Assembly: GCA_002015125.1 (NCBI GenBank)
Contig: MUYB01000030.1
Span: 1-64,000 of the forward strand
Source: [Haemophilus] felis
GTDB lineage: Bacteria > Pseudomonadota > Gammaproteobacteria > Enterobacterales > Pasteurellaceae
Length of the DNA stretch: 64,000 nt
Direction: 5' to 3'
Shown: in pieces, positions 44,144 through 54,181 of the stretch
Numbering within the stretch: position 1 is the first letter of the stretch
Layout: every line of letters begins with the position of its first letter
The notes under the pieces: model-generated
The model's database searches: none
What the model was told of the DNA's origin: nothing
Seen by the model: the letters and a program-made list of their open reading frames with translations, nothing else
Position numbers and translations under genes: made by a program

Positions 44144-45112
44144 TTAGACTTTTTTAGTTCCTAGATAGTTATCGGCTAACACCGCAACCAAAATAACTAA
44201 GGCTTTTGCTATCATTTGATAGTAAGATGAAATATCTAATAAATTCAAAGCATTGTTTAAGAAACCGATGATTAATGCACCGATTAATGTTCCCATTACA
44301 CGCCCTTTTCCGCCCATTAGGCTGGTGCCACCAACCACAACGGCTGCAATCGCATCTAATTCATAAGACACACCAGCGGTAGGTTGTGCAGAAGAAAGAC
44401 GAGAGGTCACAATCAAGCCTGCTAAAGCAGATAAGAAGCCACTCACAGAGAACACAAAGATTTTGATTTTATTAACATTAATACCTGATAATTGCGTGGC
44501 GGCTTCGTTGCCCCCAAGTGCATAAATATAACGACCAATTGGTGTGTGTTTTAATACATACCAAGCACAAGCGAACACTAATGCCATAATCCAAATTGGA
44601 ACAGGAATACCAAACACATAGCCAGTACCTAAGAAAGCAAAGGCATCAGCTCCGTCAGAAAAACCTGTGCTAATTGGACGGCCGTCAGTGTAAACCATTG
44701 TTACGCCACGCAATAATGTCATTGTCACTAAAGTTGCAATAAATGCCTGCACTTTACCTTTCGCCACAATTGCACCGCTTATTCCGCCAAGCAAAGTACC
44801 GATTAAAAGTGCGGTAGGAATAACGAGAAAAATAGGTAATTCTGCACCGACCATTGAAGCTGCGATTGCCCCTGTTAAGGCTAAGACTGAACCAACGGAA
44901 AGATCGATACCTGCGATTAAAATCACAAAAGTCATACCTACGGCAATAATTGCATTGACAGAAGTTTGACGGAGAATATTGAGAATATTATCCACACTGA
45001 AGAAATCAGGGTTGATCATAGAAACAATGGCAATTAACACCAATAACGCAATAATTGAACGTTGCTCAATTAAAAATTTGTTAAGTTGAAAGTTGTTTTT
45101 CTGCGTTGTCAT
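44144..45112 (-). CDS. rbsC: Ribose ABC transporter permease
   Basis: 322-residue inner-membrane permease with about eight to ten hydrophobic segments. Typical stretches are [51 protein letters not shown] and [36 protein letters not shown]. It lies nine bases after rbsA with AAGGA in front of the ATG. Confidence 0.97.
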   Translation of the reverse strand: MTTQKNNFQLNKFLIEQRSIIALLVLIAIVSMINPDFFSVDNILNILRQTSVNAIIAVGMTFVILIAGIDLSVGSVLALTGAIAASMVGAELPIFLVIPTALLIGTLLGGISGAIVAKGKVQAFIATLVTMTLLRGVTMVYTDGRPISTGFSDGADAFAFLGTGYVFGIPVPIWIMALVFACAWYVLKHTPIGRYIYALGGNEAATQLSGINVNKIKIFVFSVSGFLSALAGLIVTSRLSSAQPTAGVSYELDAIAAVVVGGTSLMGGKGRVMGTLIGALIIGFLNNALNLLDISSYYQMIAKALVILVAVLADNYLGTKKV

Positions 45113-45121
45113 AAAAAATCC

Positions 45122-46624
45122 TTAAATTGATACCGCACTTTTGCCAATGGCTGCGGCTAATAATTTTTCTTGGGTAGCTTCATTACGTTGGAACTGTGCT
45201 TTAATCTGCCCTTCGTGCATCACTAAGATACGATCGCTCATACCTAGCACTTCGGGCATATCGGAAGAAACCAAAATAATGCTTAATCCTTCTTGTTTAA
45301 ATTGATTAATTAACTGGTAAATTTCTTTTTTTGCTCCCACATCAACGCCTCGTGTGGGTTCGTCTAAAATCAACACGTTAGGTCTCGTCATTAAGCCTTT
45401 TGCAATCGCTACTTTTTGTTGATTTCCTCCCGATAACAACCCAATAGCTTGCTCTTGACTTGGGGTTTTGATATTGAACATCATAATAAAATCCGACACG
45501 GCAATTTGTTCATTTTTCTGTTGAATATGTCCTTTGGGGGCAAAATAATTCAGTGCCGTTAGGGTCATATTTTCTTTTACTGACATTCCCAATACCAAGC
45601 CATCGCCTTTGCGATCTTCGGAAATATAAACAATGCCGTTGTTTAAGCCATCTTGTGGGCAATGGTTATGAATTTCTTGTTGATTTAACCGCACTTTGCC
45701 ACTTGTACGAGGCAGGGCACCATAAAGCACTTTCATCAATTCTGTTCGACCTGCTCCCATTAAGCCAGAAATGCCTAAAATTTCACCTTTATGCAATTGG
45801 AAATTGATGTTATGCACACCGCTACCTGTCAGATTTTCTACCTCTAATAACAGCTCACCTTGAGGGAGAGGAAGATGTGGATACTGTTCTTCTAAACGCC
45901 GTCCTACCATCATTTCAATTAACTGATCTTCATCTAAATCAGCGATAGCTTTTTCACCGATAAATTGTCCATCTCGTAAAACAGTAACATCATCGCAAAT
46001 TTCAAAAATTTCTTTGATACGGTGCGAAATATATACAATGCCTCGTTTCTCTGTTTTCAGTTCACGAATGACCTTAAATAACGCTTCTGTTTCGGTATCG
46101 GTGAGTGCATCGGTTGGTTCGTCCATAATGATCACTTTAGATTCAAAACTTAACGCTTTAGCAATTTCTACCATTTGCTGTTCACCAATCGAAAGTTCTG
46201 AACAGCGTTGATGACTACTATGGCTTACACCTAAACGAGCTAGTAATTTATCTGCTTCTTGGTGCATTTTTTTCCAATCAATAGCTCCCCAAGCAGTTAA
46301 AAATTCACGTCCTAAGAAAATATTTTCCGCAATGGTTAAATTGCCTACTAAGTTGAGTTCTTGGTGAATAATGCTAATTCCAGCTTCCTGTGATTGTTTT
46401 GGCCCTTTGAAAGCGACTTGTTCACCTAAATAATGGATTGTTCCTGCATCTTTGCTGTAAATCCCAGTTAACACTTTCATTAAGGTAGATTTTCCAGCAC
46501 CATTTTCTCCCATTAATGCCATCACTTTACCTGCATAAACAGATAAACAGGCATTGCTCAGGGCTTTTACACCCGGAAAAGATTTATCAATACCTTCGAT
46601 TTTGAGTAAGGCTTGTTGTTGCAT
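45122..46624 (-). CDS. rbsA: Ribose ABC transporter ATP-binding protein
   Basis: 500-residue protein with two fused ABC domains. The first is complete: Walker A GENGAGKS, signature [15 protein letters not shown], Walker B IIMDEPT. The second has the degenerate Walker [13 protein letters not shown] and signature [15 protein letters not shown], as usual for sugar importers of the RbsA/MglA/XylG type. It powers RbsBC ribose uptake. It follows rbsD by 10 bases with AGAGG before the ATG. Confidence 0.97.
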   Translation of the reverse strand: MQQQALLKIEGIDKSFPGVKALSNACLSVYAGKVMALMGENGAGKSTLMKVLTGIYSKDAGTIHYLGEQVAFKGPKQSQEAGISIIHQELNLVGNLTIAENIFLGREFLTAWGAIDWKKMHQEADKLLARLGVSHSSHQRCSELSIGEQQMVEIAKALSFESKVIIMDEPTDALTDTETEALFKVIRELKTEKRGIVYISHRIKEIFEICDDVTVLRDGQFIGEKAIADLDEDQLIEMMVGRRLEEQYPHLPLPQGELLLEVENLTGSGVHNINFQLHKGEILGISGLMGAGRTELMKVLYGALPRTSGKVRLNQQEIHNHCPQDGLNNGIVYISEDRKGDGLVLGMSVKENMTLTALNYFAPKGHIQQKNEQIAVSDFIMMFNIKTPSQEQAIGLLSGGNQQKVAIAKGLMTRPNVLILDEPTRGVDVGAKKEIYQLINQFKQEGLSIILVSSDMPEVLGMSDRILVMHEGQIKAQFQRNEATQEKLLAAAIGKSAVSI

Positions 46625-46634
46625 TCTTAACCTC

Positions 46635-47054
46635 TTAAAACGGCACGCCAGAATATAAAATCACATTTGCATAGGGGGAGAATTCTCCACTGCGCACAAT
46701 CCCTTTGCTTAGTTGACTATGCTGTTTGAATTGCTCGTGGCTGATATAGTCAATTTGAATTTGATTGCCCTGTGCTTGTTCTAGTTGAGCAAAGGCATTT
46801 AAAAGTGCGGTTAAAATTTTGGGATTTTTATCTTTTATTTCTTCAGCAAGCACCGCTCGCTCCACAAACATTTCTGCAACAATTGCATTAAACGTTTGTA
46901 AAAAACTCGGCACACCCGCCGTGAGAGCTAAATCAATGCGTTCAACTTGCATTGGAATCGGCAATCCGGCATCACAAATCGTCAGGCTATCAGTATGCCC
47001 TAATGAGGCGATTGTTTGCGAAAGCTGTGCGTTTAGTACAGTGTTTTTTTTCAT
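46635..47054 (-). CDS. rbsD: D-ribose pyranase
   Basis: 139-residue enzyme converting beta-pyranose to the furanose form of ribose used by ribokinase. It starts [34 protein letters not shown], with the catalytic His20, and ends [20 protein letters not shown], a diagnostic RbsD tail. First gene of the rbsDACBKR unit, preceded by the RbsR operator. Confidence 0.97.
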   Translation of the reverse strand: MKKNTVLNAQLSQTIASLGHTDSLTICDAGLPIPMQVERIDLALTAGVPSFLQTFNAIVAEMFVERAVLAEEIKDKNPKILTALLNAFAQLEQAQGNQIQIDYISHEQFKQHSQLSKGIVRSGEFSPYANVILYSGVPF

Positions 47055-47107
47055 TATTTCTTCCTAATTTTTTAAGGTTTTGATTAGGTATATTGTTTAA
47101 ATTTTTT

Positions 47108-47123
47108 ATCGAAACGTTTCGAT
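47108..47123 (-). promoter_or_regulatory. RbsR operator
   Basis: Perfect 16-base palindrome ATCGAAACGTTTCGAT, the LacI/PurR-family type with central ACGT and very like the E. coli RbsR site. It lies 54-69 bases before rbsD. Confidence 0.85.
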
Positions 47124-47176
47124 TGGTTTTGAGATAAATGTAAAAGGAAATAAAAGAAGTGCAAAAGACTTTTATT

Positions 47177-47200
47177 AAATTTGTGAAGCAGATCAAATTT
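47177..47200 (-). promoter_or_regulatory. CRP-like site of the rbs operon
   Basis: AAATT-TGTGA-N6-TCAAA-TTT (TGTGA 47182-47186, TCAAA 47193-47197). One base of the second half site deviates from TCACA. It lies about 125-145 bases before rbsD, upstream of the operator, as expected for cAMP-CRP activation of ribose genes. Confidence 0.6.
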
Positions 47201-47259
47201 TTTTGAAAAAAAGTGCGGTGGGTTTGAGAAGATAACTTATTTAAGAGGAGGCTGAATAA

Positions 47260-47290
47260 AAAAACAGCTTGAATTAATCAAGCTGTTTTT
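47260..47290 (-). terminator. pckA terminator
   Basis: Stem AAAAACAGCTTGA/TCAAGCTGTTTTT (47260-47272 with 47278-47290), followed on the minus strand by a T-run. It lies 18 bases after the pckA stop and upstream of the rbs promoter region. Confidence 0.9.
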
Positions 47291-47307
47291 CTGTTAGAGA
47301 TTTACAA

Positions 47308-48924
47308 TTAAGCTTTAGGGCCTGCTGCCACTAATGCTTTACCTTCATCGTTTGTGGTGTATTTTTCAAAGTTTTTCACGAAACGACCTGCTAAATCTTC
47401 TGCTTTCGCTTGCCATTGTGCTTTATCTGCATAAGTATCACGAGGATCTAAAATTGCAGGGTCAACACCTGGTAATGCTTTTGGAACAGATAAATCAAAG
47501 ATTGGTAATTTACTCATTTCTGCATTTTCAATTGAACCATCTAAGATTGCATCGATGATACCACGAGTATCTTTGATTGAGATACGTTTACCTGTACCGT
47601 TCCAACCAGTATTCACTAAGTAGGCTTCCGCACCTGATGCTTCCATACGTTTAACTAGCACTTCTGCATATTGTGTTGGGTGAAGTGATAAGAACGCAGC
47701 ACCGAAACAGGCAGAGAAAGTTGGGGTTGGTTCAGTAATGCCACGCTCTGTACCTGCCAATTTCGCTGTGAAACCAGATAAGAAGTAGTATTTGGTTTGT
47801 TCTGGGGTTAATTTAGATACTGGTGGTAATACACCGAATGCGTCCGCGGTTAAGAAGATGACTTTCTTAGCGTGTCCTGCTTTTGATACTGGCTCAACAA
47901 TGTTGTTGATGTGGTAAATTGGGTAAGACACGCGAGTATTTTCAGTTTTTGAGCCATCATCATAGTCAACAGAACCATCTGCACGAACAACAACGTTTTC
48001 TAATAATGCATCACGTTTGATTGCACCATAAATATCGGGCTCATTTTCTGGTGAGAGTTTAATGGTTTTCGCATAGCAACCACCTTCGTAGTTAAATACG
48101 CCATCATCGTCCCAGCCGTGCTCATCATCACCAATTAATTGACGTTTTGGATCAGTTGAAAGGGTGGTTTTACCTGTGCCAGATAAACCGAAGAATACTG
48201 CTACATCACCGTCTTTACCTACGTTTGCAGAACAGTGCATTGATGCAATACCTTTTAATGGTAACCAGTAGTTCATCAATGAGAATAAACCTTTTTTCAT
48301 CTCACCGCCGTACCAAGTACCACCGATTAATTGGATTTTTTCAGTTAAGTTGAATGCAACGAAGTTTTCAGAGTTTAAGCCTTGCTCTTTCCAGTTTGGA
48401 TTGGTTACTTTAGAACCGTTCATTACGACAAAATCTGGTGTGAAGTTAGCTAATTCTGCTTCAGAAGGACGGATAAACATATTTTTCACAAAGTGTGCTT
48501 GCCACGCTACTTCAGTGACAATACGCACTGCCACACGGCTATCTTCATTTGCACCACAGAATGCATCAATCACGAATAAACGTTTGCCAGAAAGTTGTTT
48601 AGTGACTAAACCTTTTAAGCTTGCCCAAGTTTCTTGGGTCATTGGTTTGTTGTCATTTTTTACTTTCTCGCTTGTCCACCAAACTGTATCTTTAGTGGTG
48701 TCATCAAGTACGATATATTTATCTTTTGGTGAACGACCTGTGAAAATTCCTGTATCAACAGCTACCGCACCTGATTGTGTTACGGTACCCTTTTCATAAC
48801 CTTCTAAACTTGGTTTGGTTTCTTCTTCAAAAAGTTGCTCATAGCTTGGGTTGCGAACAACTTCAGTTACACCAGTGATACCAACGCCTGCAAGTTCAGC
48901 GATTACTTTATTTAAGTCAGCCAT
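47308..48924 (-). CDS. pckA: Phosphoenolpyruvate carboxykinase (ATP)
   Basis: Cytoplasmic enzyme that converts oxaloacetate and ATP to PEP for gluconeogenesis; in capnophilic Pasteurellaceae it can also run towards CO2 fixation. It has 538 residues, the normal length. The kinase loop [14 protein letters not shown], the nearby FGL and [21 protein letters not shown] metal and substrate residues, and the [25 protein letters not shown]-terminal segment are present. GAGGT precedes the ATG, with a CRP-like site upstream. Confidence 0.97.
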   Translation of the reverse strand: MADLNKVIAELAGVGITGVTEVVRNPSYEQLFEEETKPSLEGYEKGTVTQSGAVAVDTGIFTGRSPKDKYIVLDDTTKDTVWWTSEKVKNDNKPMTQETWASLKGLVTKQLSGKRLFVIDAFCGANEDSRVAVRIVTEVAWQAHFVKNMFIRPSEAELANFTPDFVVMNGSKVTNPNWKEQGLNSENFVAFNLTEKIQLIGGTWYGGEMKKGLFSLMNYWLPLKGIASMHCSANVGKDGDVAVFFGLSGTGKTTLSTDPKRQLIGDDEHGWDDDGVFNYEGGCYAKTIKLSPENEPDIYGAIKRDALLENVVVRADGSVDYDDGSKTENTRVSYPIYHINNIVEPVSKAGHAKKVIFLTADAFGVLPPVSKLTPEQTKYYFLSGFTAKLAGTERGITEPTPTFSACFGAAFLSLHPTQYAEVLVKRMEASGAEAYLVNTGWNGTGKRISIKDTRGIIDAILDGSIENAEMSKLPIFDLSVPKALPGVDPAILDPRDTYADKAQWQAKAEDLAGRFVKNFEKYTTNDEGKALVAAGPKA

Positions 48925-49039
48925 AAATTACCTCATTGAGTTAAGTTAAAATGTTAAAAGATGAATACTAACTATTTTAATCTAATTTCTACCTAAAAGC
49001 TGTTAGTTCGATCAAGATTTGTTAAGTTTTTTTGATTTC

Positions 49040-49055
49040 TGTGATGTAAATCAAA
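49040..49055 (-). promoter_or_regulatory. CRP-like site upstream of pckA
   Basis: TGTGA-TGTAAA-TCAAA, flanked by T- and A-rich bases, about 115-130 bases before the pckA ATG and just before the hslO stop. cAMP-CRP control of pckA is known in E. coli. Confidence 0.55.
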
Positions 49056-49075
49056 AAAATTACCGCACTTGATTT

Positions 49076-49945
49076 TTATGCAGATTTTGTTTTTAGCTGA
49101 GCGATGGTTGTTTCGTTAAAAAAGTAATGTGTACCACAGCATTCGCATTGCATATCAATACTGCCGTGATGTTCTTCGAGAAGTTGTGCAATATCATCAT
49201 CTGGCATTAATAATAGTGCTGCACCAGAACGATCTAGCGAGCAGCCACAATGAAAACTCAATTGTTGTGGTGGATAAATTTCCACTTTTTCCTCGTGATA
49301 TAAACGATAAAGTAATGTTTCTGCATTCAATGCGAAGATTTCTTCGTCTTTTATGGTTTCCGTTAGGGTGGCGAGATGTTCAAAATCTTCTGCTAAACCT
49401 AAACCATCAGGCATAATTTGCAATAACATACCTGCTGCTACTGGTTTGTCATTAAATTGTCCGACCCGAATAAAAAGTTGGGTTTTAAGTTGTTCTGAGC
49501 GAATAAAATAGTCCGCTAAACATTCTGCAATTGTCGGTTTATCAAGTGGAATAACCCCTTGATAACGTTCACCTTTTTCTGGGGCGATAGTGATAACTAA
49601 CACAGCCTTTCCTACTAATTCTGTGAGGGACATTGTATTTTGTACTTCACCTTGTAAACGTGCTAAGCCTCGCATTTGTTGTTGTTCGTTACCATTAACC
49701 AAAGCAAGTTTTAAAGGCCCATCGCCTTGAATTTGTACGGTAATATTGCCTTGAAATTTTAAAGTAGCAGTTAATAGGCTGGTTGCCACCATCATTTCAC
49801 CTAGCAAGTTTTGTACAACTTCAGGGTATTGGTGTGTATTTAAGGTGTCAATAAAGGTTTGGTTTAGTCGCACCCATTCACCACGCACAGCACGTTGTTG
49901 AAAAAGGTAGCGATAGAGTTTGTCGTTATCAGTTTGTGTGATCAT
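49076..49945 (-). CDS. hslO: Redox-regulated chaperone Hsp33
   Basis: 289-residue holdase activated by oxidation of a C-terminal zinc centre. The zinc ligands are visible as HCGCS and CECCG, separated by about 30 residues (CxC plus CxxC). The N-terminal substrate-binding part includes VQNLLGEMMVATSLLTATLKFQG and GRLQGEVQ-like GLARLQGEVQN. It follows hslR by 50 bases, the same pairing as in E. coli, and joins it in a heat-shock unit. Confidence 0.96.
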   Translation of the reverse strand: MITQTDNDKLYRYLFQQRAVRGEWVRLNQTFIDTLNTHQYPEVVQNLLGEMMVATSLLTATLKFQGNITVQIQGDGPLKLALVNGNEQQQMRGLARLQGEVQNTMSLTELVGKAVLVITIAPEKGERYQGVIPLDKPTIAECLADYFIRSEQLKTQLFIRVGQFNDKPVAAGMLLQIMPDGLGLAEDFEHLATLTETIKDEEIFALNAETLLYRLYHEEKVEIYPPQQLSFHCGCSLDRSGAALLLMPDDDIAQLLEEHHGSIDMQCECCGTHYFFNETTIAQLKTKSA

Positions 49946-49995
49946 TGATTTTCCTCATTGAGAAAGTGCGGTGAGTTTTTCGCTTTTCTTATCAA

Positions 49996-50412
49996 TTAAA
50001 AATGTTCTTGTTGTTTGAATTTGAGCAAATCACGGCGTTCCTTTTTATTTGGGCGGCGATCGGGGTGTGGCATCGTTAACGCATTGATTTTACGCATTAT
50101 TGCCATTTTTTCCCGATTTTCGACACTGGCTTGGGTTTCTTGATATAACAATTGTGCTTCTGGTGCTCCTCGCCGTTGGCTAGAAAGTGCGGTAACTTTC
50201 ACTTCTTTTTCTTCATTGCCCTGCCGAAGTTTGATGATGCTACCAATTTCTACGGTTTTATTCGGTTTGGTGCGTTGTCCATTATAATGGACTTTGCCGC
50301 CTTCAATCATTTCTTTAGCGAGGGTGCGAGTTTTGTAGAAACGTGCAGCCCATAGCCATTTATCAAGACGAACGCCGTCTTCCGTATCTTGTGCTTTCGT
50401 ATTTTTTGCCAT
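49996..50412 (-). CDS. hslR: Ribosome-associated heat shock protein Hsp15
   Basis: 138-residue S4-domain RNA-binding protein that rescues stalled 50S subunits carrying peptidyl-tRNA after heat shock. The S4 motif runs from VRLDKWLWAARFYKTRTLAKEMIEGGKVHYNG, followed by a basic C-terminal tail (PDRRPNKKERRDLLKFK). Upstream of hslO in the same orientation; divergent from nudE across a 100-base spacer with one uptake word. Confidence 0.95.
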   Translation of the reverse strand: MAKNTKAQDTEDGVRLDKWLWAARFYKTRTLAKEMIEGGKVHYNGQRTKPNKTVEIGSIIKLRQGNEEKEVKVTALSSQRRGAPEAQLLYQETQASVENREKMAIMRKINALTMPHPDRRPNKKERRDLLKFKQQEHF

Positions 50413-50512
50413 TGTTTTATGAAAAGTGCGGTGAATTTTAGAATTTTTTTGCCTTTCTACATAAGGCAGTTTATGGTATCGCTATTCGTTAGTCTTGTAA
50501 AAGGAATCCAGT

Positions 50513-51052
50513 ATGAGAAAACCTGAAATTTTATCTATTTCGTCTCTTGCGAAAACCCGTATTTTTGAAATTGAAGCGGTGGAATTGCAATTTTCTAACG
50601 GCGAACACCGCACTTATGAACGTTTTAAACCCAGTAGTCGTGCGGCGGTAATGGTGTTGCCGATTGAAGATGAACATTTATTTTTGGTAAAGGAGTACGC
50701 CGTTGGAACAGAGCGTTACGAACTTGGTTTTCCTAAAGGGTTAATGGATTTAGGCGAAACACCTGAACAAAGTGCGGTACGAGAATTGAAAGAAGAAATT
50801 GGTTTGGGGGCAAAAAAATTGAAGCATTTACGCACCTTGATTACTTCGCCGAGTTATATGAATAATCCAATGTATATTTTTATTGCTCAAGATTTATATC
50901 CTTGCCAATTGGTTGGTGATGAGCCTGAACCTTTGCAGCTTGTAAAAATCCCATTGTCTGAGATTGAAACCTTGCTACAGGATCCAAATTTTAATGAAGC
51001 AAGAAATTTGACCGCACTTTATATGTTGCGAGATTTTTTCTCAATGAAGTAA
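50513..51052 (+). CDS. nudE: ADP compounds hydrolase NudE
   Basis: 179-residue Nudix hydrolase acting on ADP-ribose, Ap3A and NADH-type substrates. The Nudix box (Gx5Ex7REUxEExGU) is complete in GLMDLGETPEQSAVRELKE followed by EIG. The N-terminus MRKPEILSISSLAKTRIFEIE and the C-terminal NEARNLTALYMLRDF are NudE-like. AAGGA precedes the ATG. Two uptake words lie inside the gene. It is beside hslR, as in E. coli. Confidence 0.93.
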   Translation: MRKPEILSISSLAKTRIFEIEAVELQFSNGEHRTYERFKPSSRAAVMVLPIEDEHLFLVKEYAVGTERYELGFPKGLMDLGETPEQSAVRELKEEIGLGAKKLKHLRTLITSPSYMNNPMYIFIAQDLYPCQLVGDEPEPLQLVKIPLSEIETLLQDPNFNEARNLTALYMLRDFFSMK

Positions 51053-51188
51053 AAATTTAGTTGCCTTCTTTTGAGTGGAGTGATATTTAATATCGCCCAT
51101 ATTTATCTAACTAATTGAATAAATATGCAATACACATTGGTGATTTTTATTTCAATTCTGAAATTTTATTAACGATAAAGAGGATATT

Positions 51189-53207
51189 ATGAGCGTTTCT
51201 ACGCAACAAGATTCACTAAAAGAACTGACCCTGCGGGGAATGATTTTAGGGGCGTTGATTACTGTTGTATTTACGGCATCTAACGTTTATTTAGGTTTAA
51301 AAGTGGGATTAACTTTTGCCTCATCTATTCCAGCCGCAGTGATTTCTATGGCTGTGTTAAAAATGTTCGCAGGATCGAATATTTTAGAAAATAATATGGT
51401 ACAAACCCAAGCTTCCGCAGCAGGCACACTATCAAGTGTGATTTTTGTTATTCCGGGTTTGTTGATGATTGGTTATTGGCAAGGTTTTCCTTTCTGGCAA
51501 ACGATGTTGCTTTGTGCCTCTGGGGGAATTCTAGGGGTAATTTTCACTATTCCATTGCGTAATGCGATGGTAACTCGTAGTGAATTACCTTATCCAGAAG
51601 GCGTTGCTGCCGCAGAAATTCTAAAGGCGGGCAACCATCAAAGTGGCAATGAAAGCGGTATCCGTGAAATTGCTACTGGTGGAGTGTTAGCAGGCATTGT
51701 AGCGTTCTTAACCAATGGATTGCGTGTGGTTGCTGATGGTGCGAGTTATTGGTTTAAATCAGGAAATGCCATTTTCCAAGTGCCAATGGGCTTTTCTTTG
51801 GCATTAGTGGGAGCAGGCTATTTAGTCGGCATTGTTGGTGGTTTAGCGATTTTATTAGGTATTTTCTTTGCGTGGGGTATCGCTGTGCCTTATTTCACCG
51901 CAGCGGCTCCAATGCCTGAGGGGGCAAGTCTTGCAGGGTATGCCTTTGGTGTTTGGAAAGAAAAAGTGCGGTTTATTGGTGTGGGAACTATTGGTGTTGC
52001 TGCAATTTGGACATTATTAATGTTGATGAAGCCAATGCTCGAGGGAATGACAGCCTCATTCCGTATGCTTAAAGATCCTAATGCCAAACCAAATGAGCGT
52101 ACCGAGCAAGATTTATCGCCTAAAACGATGATTTATTTAACTTTAGCCACAGTTGTGTTAATTGCCTTTTCACTTTATGACTTTATTCGTGTAATGGATT
52201 TATCTGCTGAAGTGACGGTTTTATTAATTGTAGTCTGTACTGTTTTAACCGTTGCGATTGGTTTCTTTGTTGCCGCTGCCTGCGGTTATATGGCAGGCTT
52301 AGTGGGTTCCTCTTCAAGTCCGATTTCGGGTATAGGCATTATTTCTGTGGTAACGATTTCATTAGTGTTAATGTTGATTGGTAACGTAACAGGCTTAACA
52401 GATAGCCCAGAAACTTTGCAATTTTTGACTGCACTTACGATTTTCTCTGGCTCGTTAGTGGTAACCATTGCGGCAATTTCTAATGATAACTTACAAGATC
52501 TCAAAACAGGGCTTTTAGTTAAAGCAACACCTTGGCGTCAAGAAGTGGCGTTAATTATTGGTTCAATTGTTGGTGCATTAGTGATTGCTCCCGTGTTAGA
52601 AATTCTCTATCACGCCTATGGATTTACAGGCGCATTGCCTCGTGAATCTATGGATCCTGCGCAAGCACTTTCCGCACCGCAAGCGACATTAATGACCACT
52701 ATTGCAAAAGGGATTTTCTCACATAGTTTAGAATGGACTTATATTTTTGTTGGTACAGCCTTAGGTGTGGCATTAATTGTGATTGATACTTTGTTGAAAA
52801 AAGCCAGTAATAAACGCTTCGCATTACCCGCACTTGCTGTGGGAATGGGGATTTATTTACCGCCAGTGGTGAATATGCCAATTATTATTGGTGCGGTGTT
52901 GGCTTGGTTGATCAATAAACATCTTGACAGTTATGCAAAACGTAACGGCAAAGATGTAGAAAAAGTACAAAAAGCCGCAGAACGTAACGGTACATTATTT
53001 GCTGCAGGATTAATTGTTGGCGAAAGTTTAGTCGGGGTTGTACTTGCCTTTATTATCGCTGCTTCAGTTACCTCTGGTGGCTCTGATGCCCCACTCGCTT
53101 TAACCCTTGAAAACTGGGATACCGCCGCAGAAATTCTTGGCTTGATGCTCTTTGTTGTCGGTGCGGGTATTTTAACTTTGCGTGTGTTAAAAGCGAAAAA
53201 ATCTTAA
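51189..53207 (+). CDS. OPT-family oligopeptide transporter
   Basis: 672-residue inner-membrane protein with about 14-16 hydrophobic segments, of the OPT superfamily (prokaryotic YSL/OPT branch). Recognisable parts are LTLRGMILGALITVVFTASNVYLGLKVGLTFASSIPAAVISM, ENNMVQTQASAAGTLSSVIFVIPGL, RSELPYPEGVAAAEILKAG and GSSSSPISGIGIIS. The substrate is unknown: peptides or metal chelates. GAGGATATT precedes the ATG. The gene next to cysQ and zwf matches the Haemophilus influenzae order. Confidence 0.92.
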   Translation: MSVSTQQDSLKELTLRGMILGALITVVFTASNVYLGLKVGLTFASSIPAAVISMAVLKMFAGSNILENNMVQTQASAAGTLSSVIFVIPGLLMIGYWQGFPFWQTMLLCASGGILGVIFTIPLRNAMVTRSELPYPEGVAAAEILKAGNHQSGNESGIREIATGGVLAGIVAFLTNGLRVVADGASYWFKSGNAIFQVPMGFSLALVGAGYLVGIVGGLAILLGIFFAWGIAVPYFTAAAPMPEGASLAGYAFGVWKEKVRFIGVGTIGVAAIWTLLMLMKPMLEGMTASFRMLKDPNAKPNERTEQDLSPKTMIYLTLATVVLIAFSLYDFIRVMDLSAEVTVLLIVVCTVLTVAIGFFVAAACGYMAGLVGSSSSPISGIGIISVVTISLVLMLIGNVTGLTDSPETLQFLTALTIFSGSLVVTIAAISNDNLQDLKTGLLVKATPWRQEVALIIGSIVGALVIAPVLEILYHAYGFTGALPRESMDPAQALSAPQATLMTTIAKGIFSHSLEWTYIFVGTALGVALIVIDTLLKKASNKRFALPALAVGMGIYLPPVVNMPIIIGAVLAWLINKHLDSYAKRNGKDVEKVQKAAERNGTLFAAGLIVGESLVGVVLAFIIAASVTSGGSDAPLALTLENWDTAAEILGLMLFVVGAGILTLRVLKAKKS

Positions 53208-53231
53208 TCGTCAATTTATACTCGCAAGTTG

Positions 53232-53264
53232 CAGGCTATCAAGATATTTGATAGCCTGTTTTGT
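53232..53264 (+). terminator. Terminator after the OPT transporter gene
   Basis: Stem CAGGCTATCAA/TTGATAGCCTG (53232-53242 with 53248-53258), five-base loop, then TTTTGT. It overlaps the upstream in-frame extension of cysQ, which supports the later cysQ start. Confidence 0.88.
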
Positions 53265-53297
53265 ATTCTGTTCTCTTGCAAATATAAGGTGCTGGCT

Positions 53298-54134
53298 ATG
53301 TTAAAACTGACTTCTGAATTGTTGCAACAAACTTTAGATATTGCTTATTTGGCAGGAGAACATTTAACTCATTTTTATCAGCAAACCGCATCAAGTGCGG
53401 TGCAAATTTCGCAAAAATCGGATAATACACCAGTTACTGAGGTGGATTTATTTTTAAGCCAATTTTTAATTGAAAAACTCACCGCACTTACTCCCTCTAT
53501 CCCTGTACTTTCAGAAGAAAATTGTAATATTCCTTTAGCTGAACGAGAACAATGGCACCAATATTGGTTGATTGATCCTTTAGATGGTACACAACAATTT
53601 ATTAATCGCACTGGCTATTTTTCGGTATTGATTACCTTAATGCAAAATAATCAAGCTGTGTTAGGTATTATTCACGCACCAGTATTACAAACAACTTATT
53701 ATGCAATGCAACATTATGGTGCTTATAAAAAAGTGGCACAGAACGTACAACGTTTGTTACCTCGCACGCTTGATTTGAGTCGCCCAATTAAAGTTGCCTT
53801 AGGTGCATCTAGAGCGAAAAAAAAGGCACGCCAAACTTTTAATGATAACTACCAATATGAGTTTGTCATTTGCGGTTCAAGTGGTATTAAAAGTGGTTTG
53901 GTTGCAGATGGCAGTTGTGATTGTTATTTGCGTTTAGGGAAAACAAGTGAGTGGGATACGGCACCTGCGGAAATTATTTTACAGGAAATGGGGGGGGCAG
54001 TATTTGATGATGTTTATCAGCCATTAATTTATAATCAAAAAAATGATTTCGGAAACCCTAATTTTTTGATGGTGTCTAATAAAAATAGCAATTGGCAAAA
54101 ATTATTTCGATTTAATATCAATTCATTAACATAA
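53298..54134 (+). CDS. cysQ: 3'(2'),5'-bisphosphate nucleotidase CysQ
   Basis: 278-residue inositol-monophosphatase-fold enzyme that hydrolyses PAP to AMP, protecting sulfur metabolism. The metal site is seen in SEEN and DPLDGTQQFINRTGYFSV, and the second motif in SEWDTAPAEIILQEMGG. The start is ATG 53298 with AAGGTG before it; an upstream ATG at 53229 would run through the terminator hairpin. The C-terminus is about 30 residues longer than E. coli CysQ. Two uptake words are inside. Confidence 0.9.
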   Translation: MLKLTSELLQQTLDIAYLAGEHLTHFYQQTASSAVQISQKSDNTPVTEVDLFLSQFLIEKLTALTPSIPVLSEENCNIPLAEREQWHQYWLIDPLDGTQQFINRTGYFSVLITLMQNNQAVLGIIHAPVLQTTYYAMQHYGAYKKVAQNVQRLLPRTLDLSRPIKVALGASRAKKKARQTFNDNYQYEFVICGSSGIKSGLVADGSCDCYLRLGKTSEWDTAPAEIILQEMGGAVFDDVYQPLIYNQKNDFGNPNFLMVSNKNSNWQKLFRFNINSLT

Positions 54135-54181
54135 TATGTTATAACTTTGTAGTTCTTTCAGTAATGATTTAGGGAAGCAAA

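Noticed and set aside
53229-53297. Longer cysQ start at 53229
   Set aside because: It would translate through a strong terminator hairpin and lacks family similarity; ATG 53298 has a suitable ribosome-binding site.
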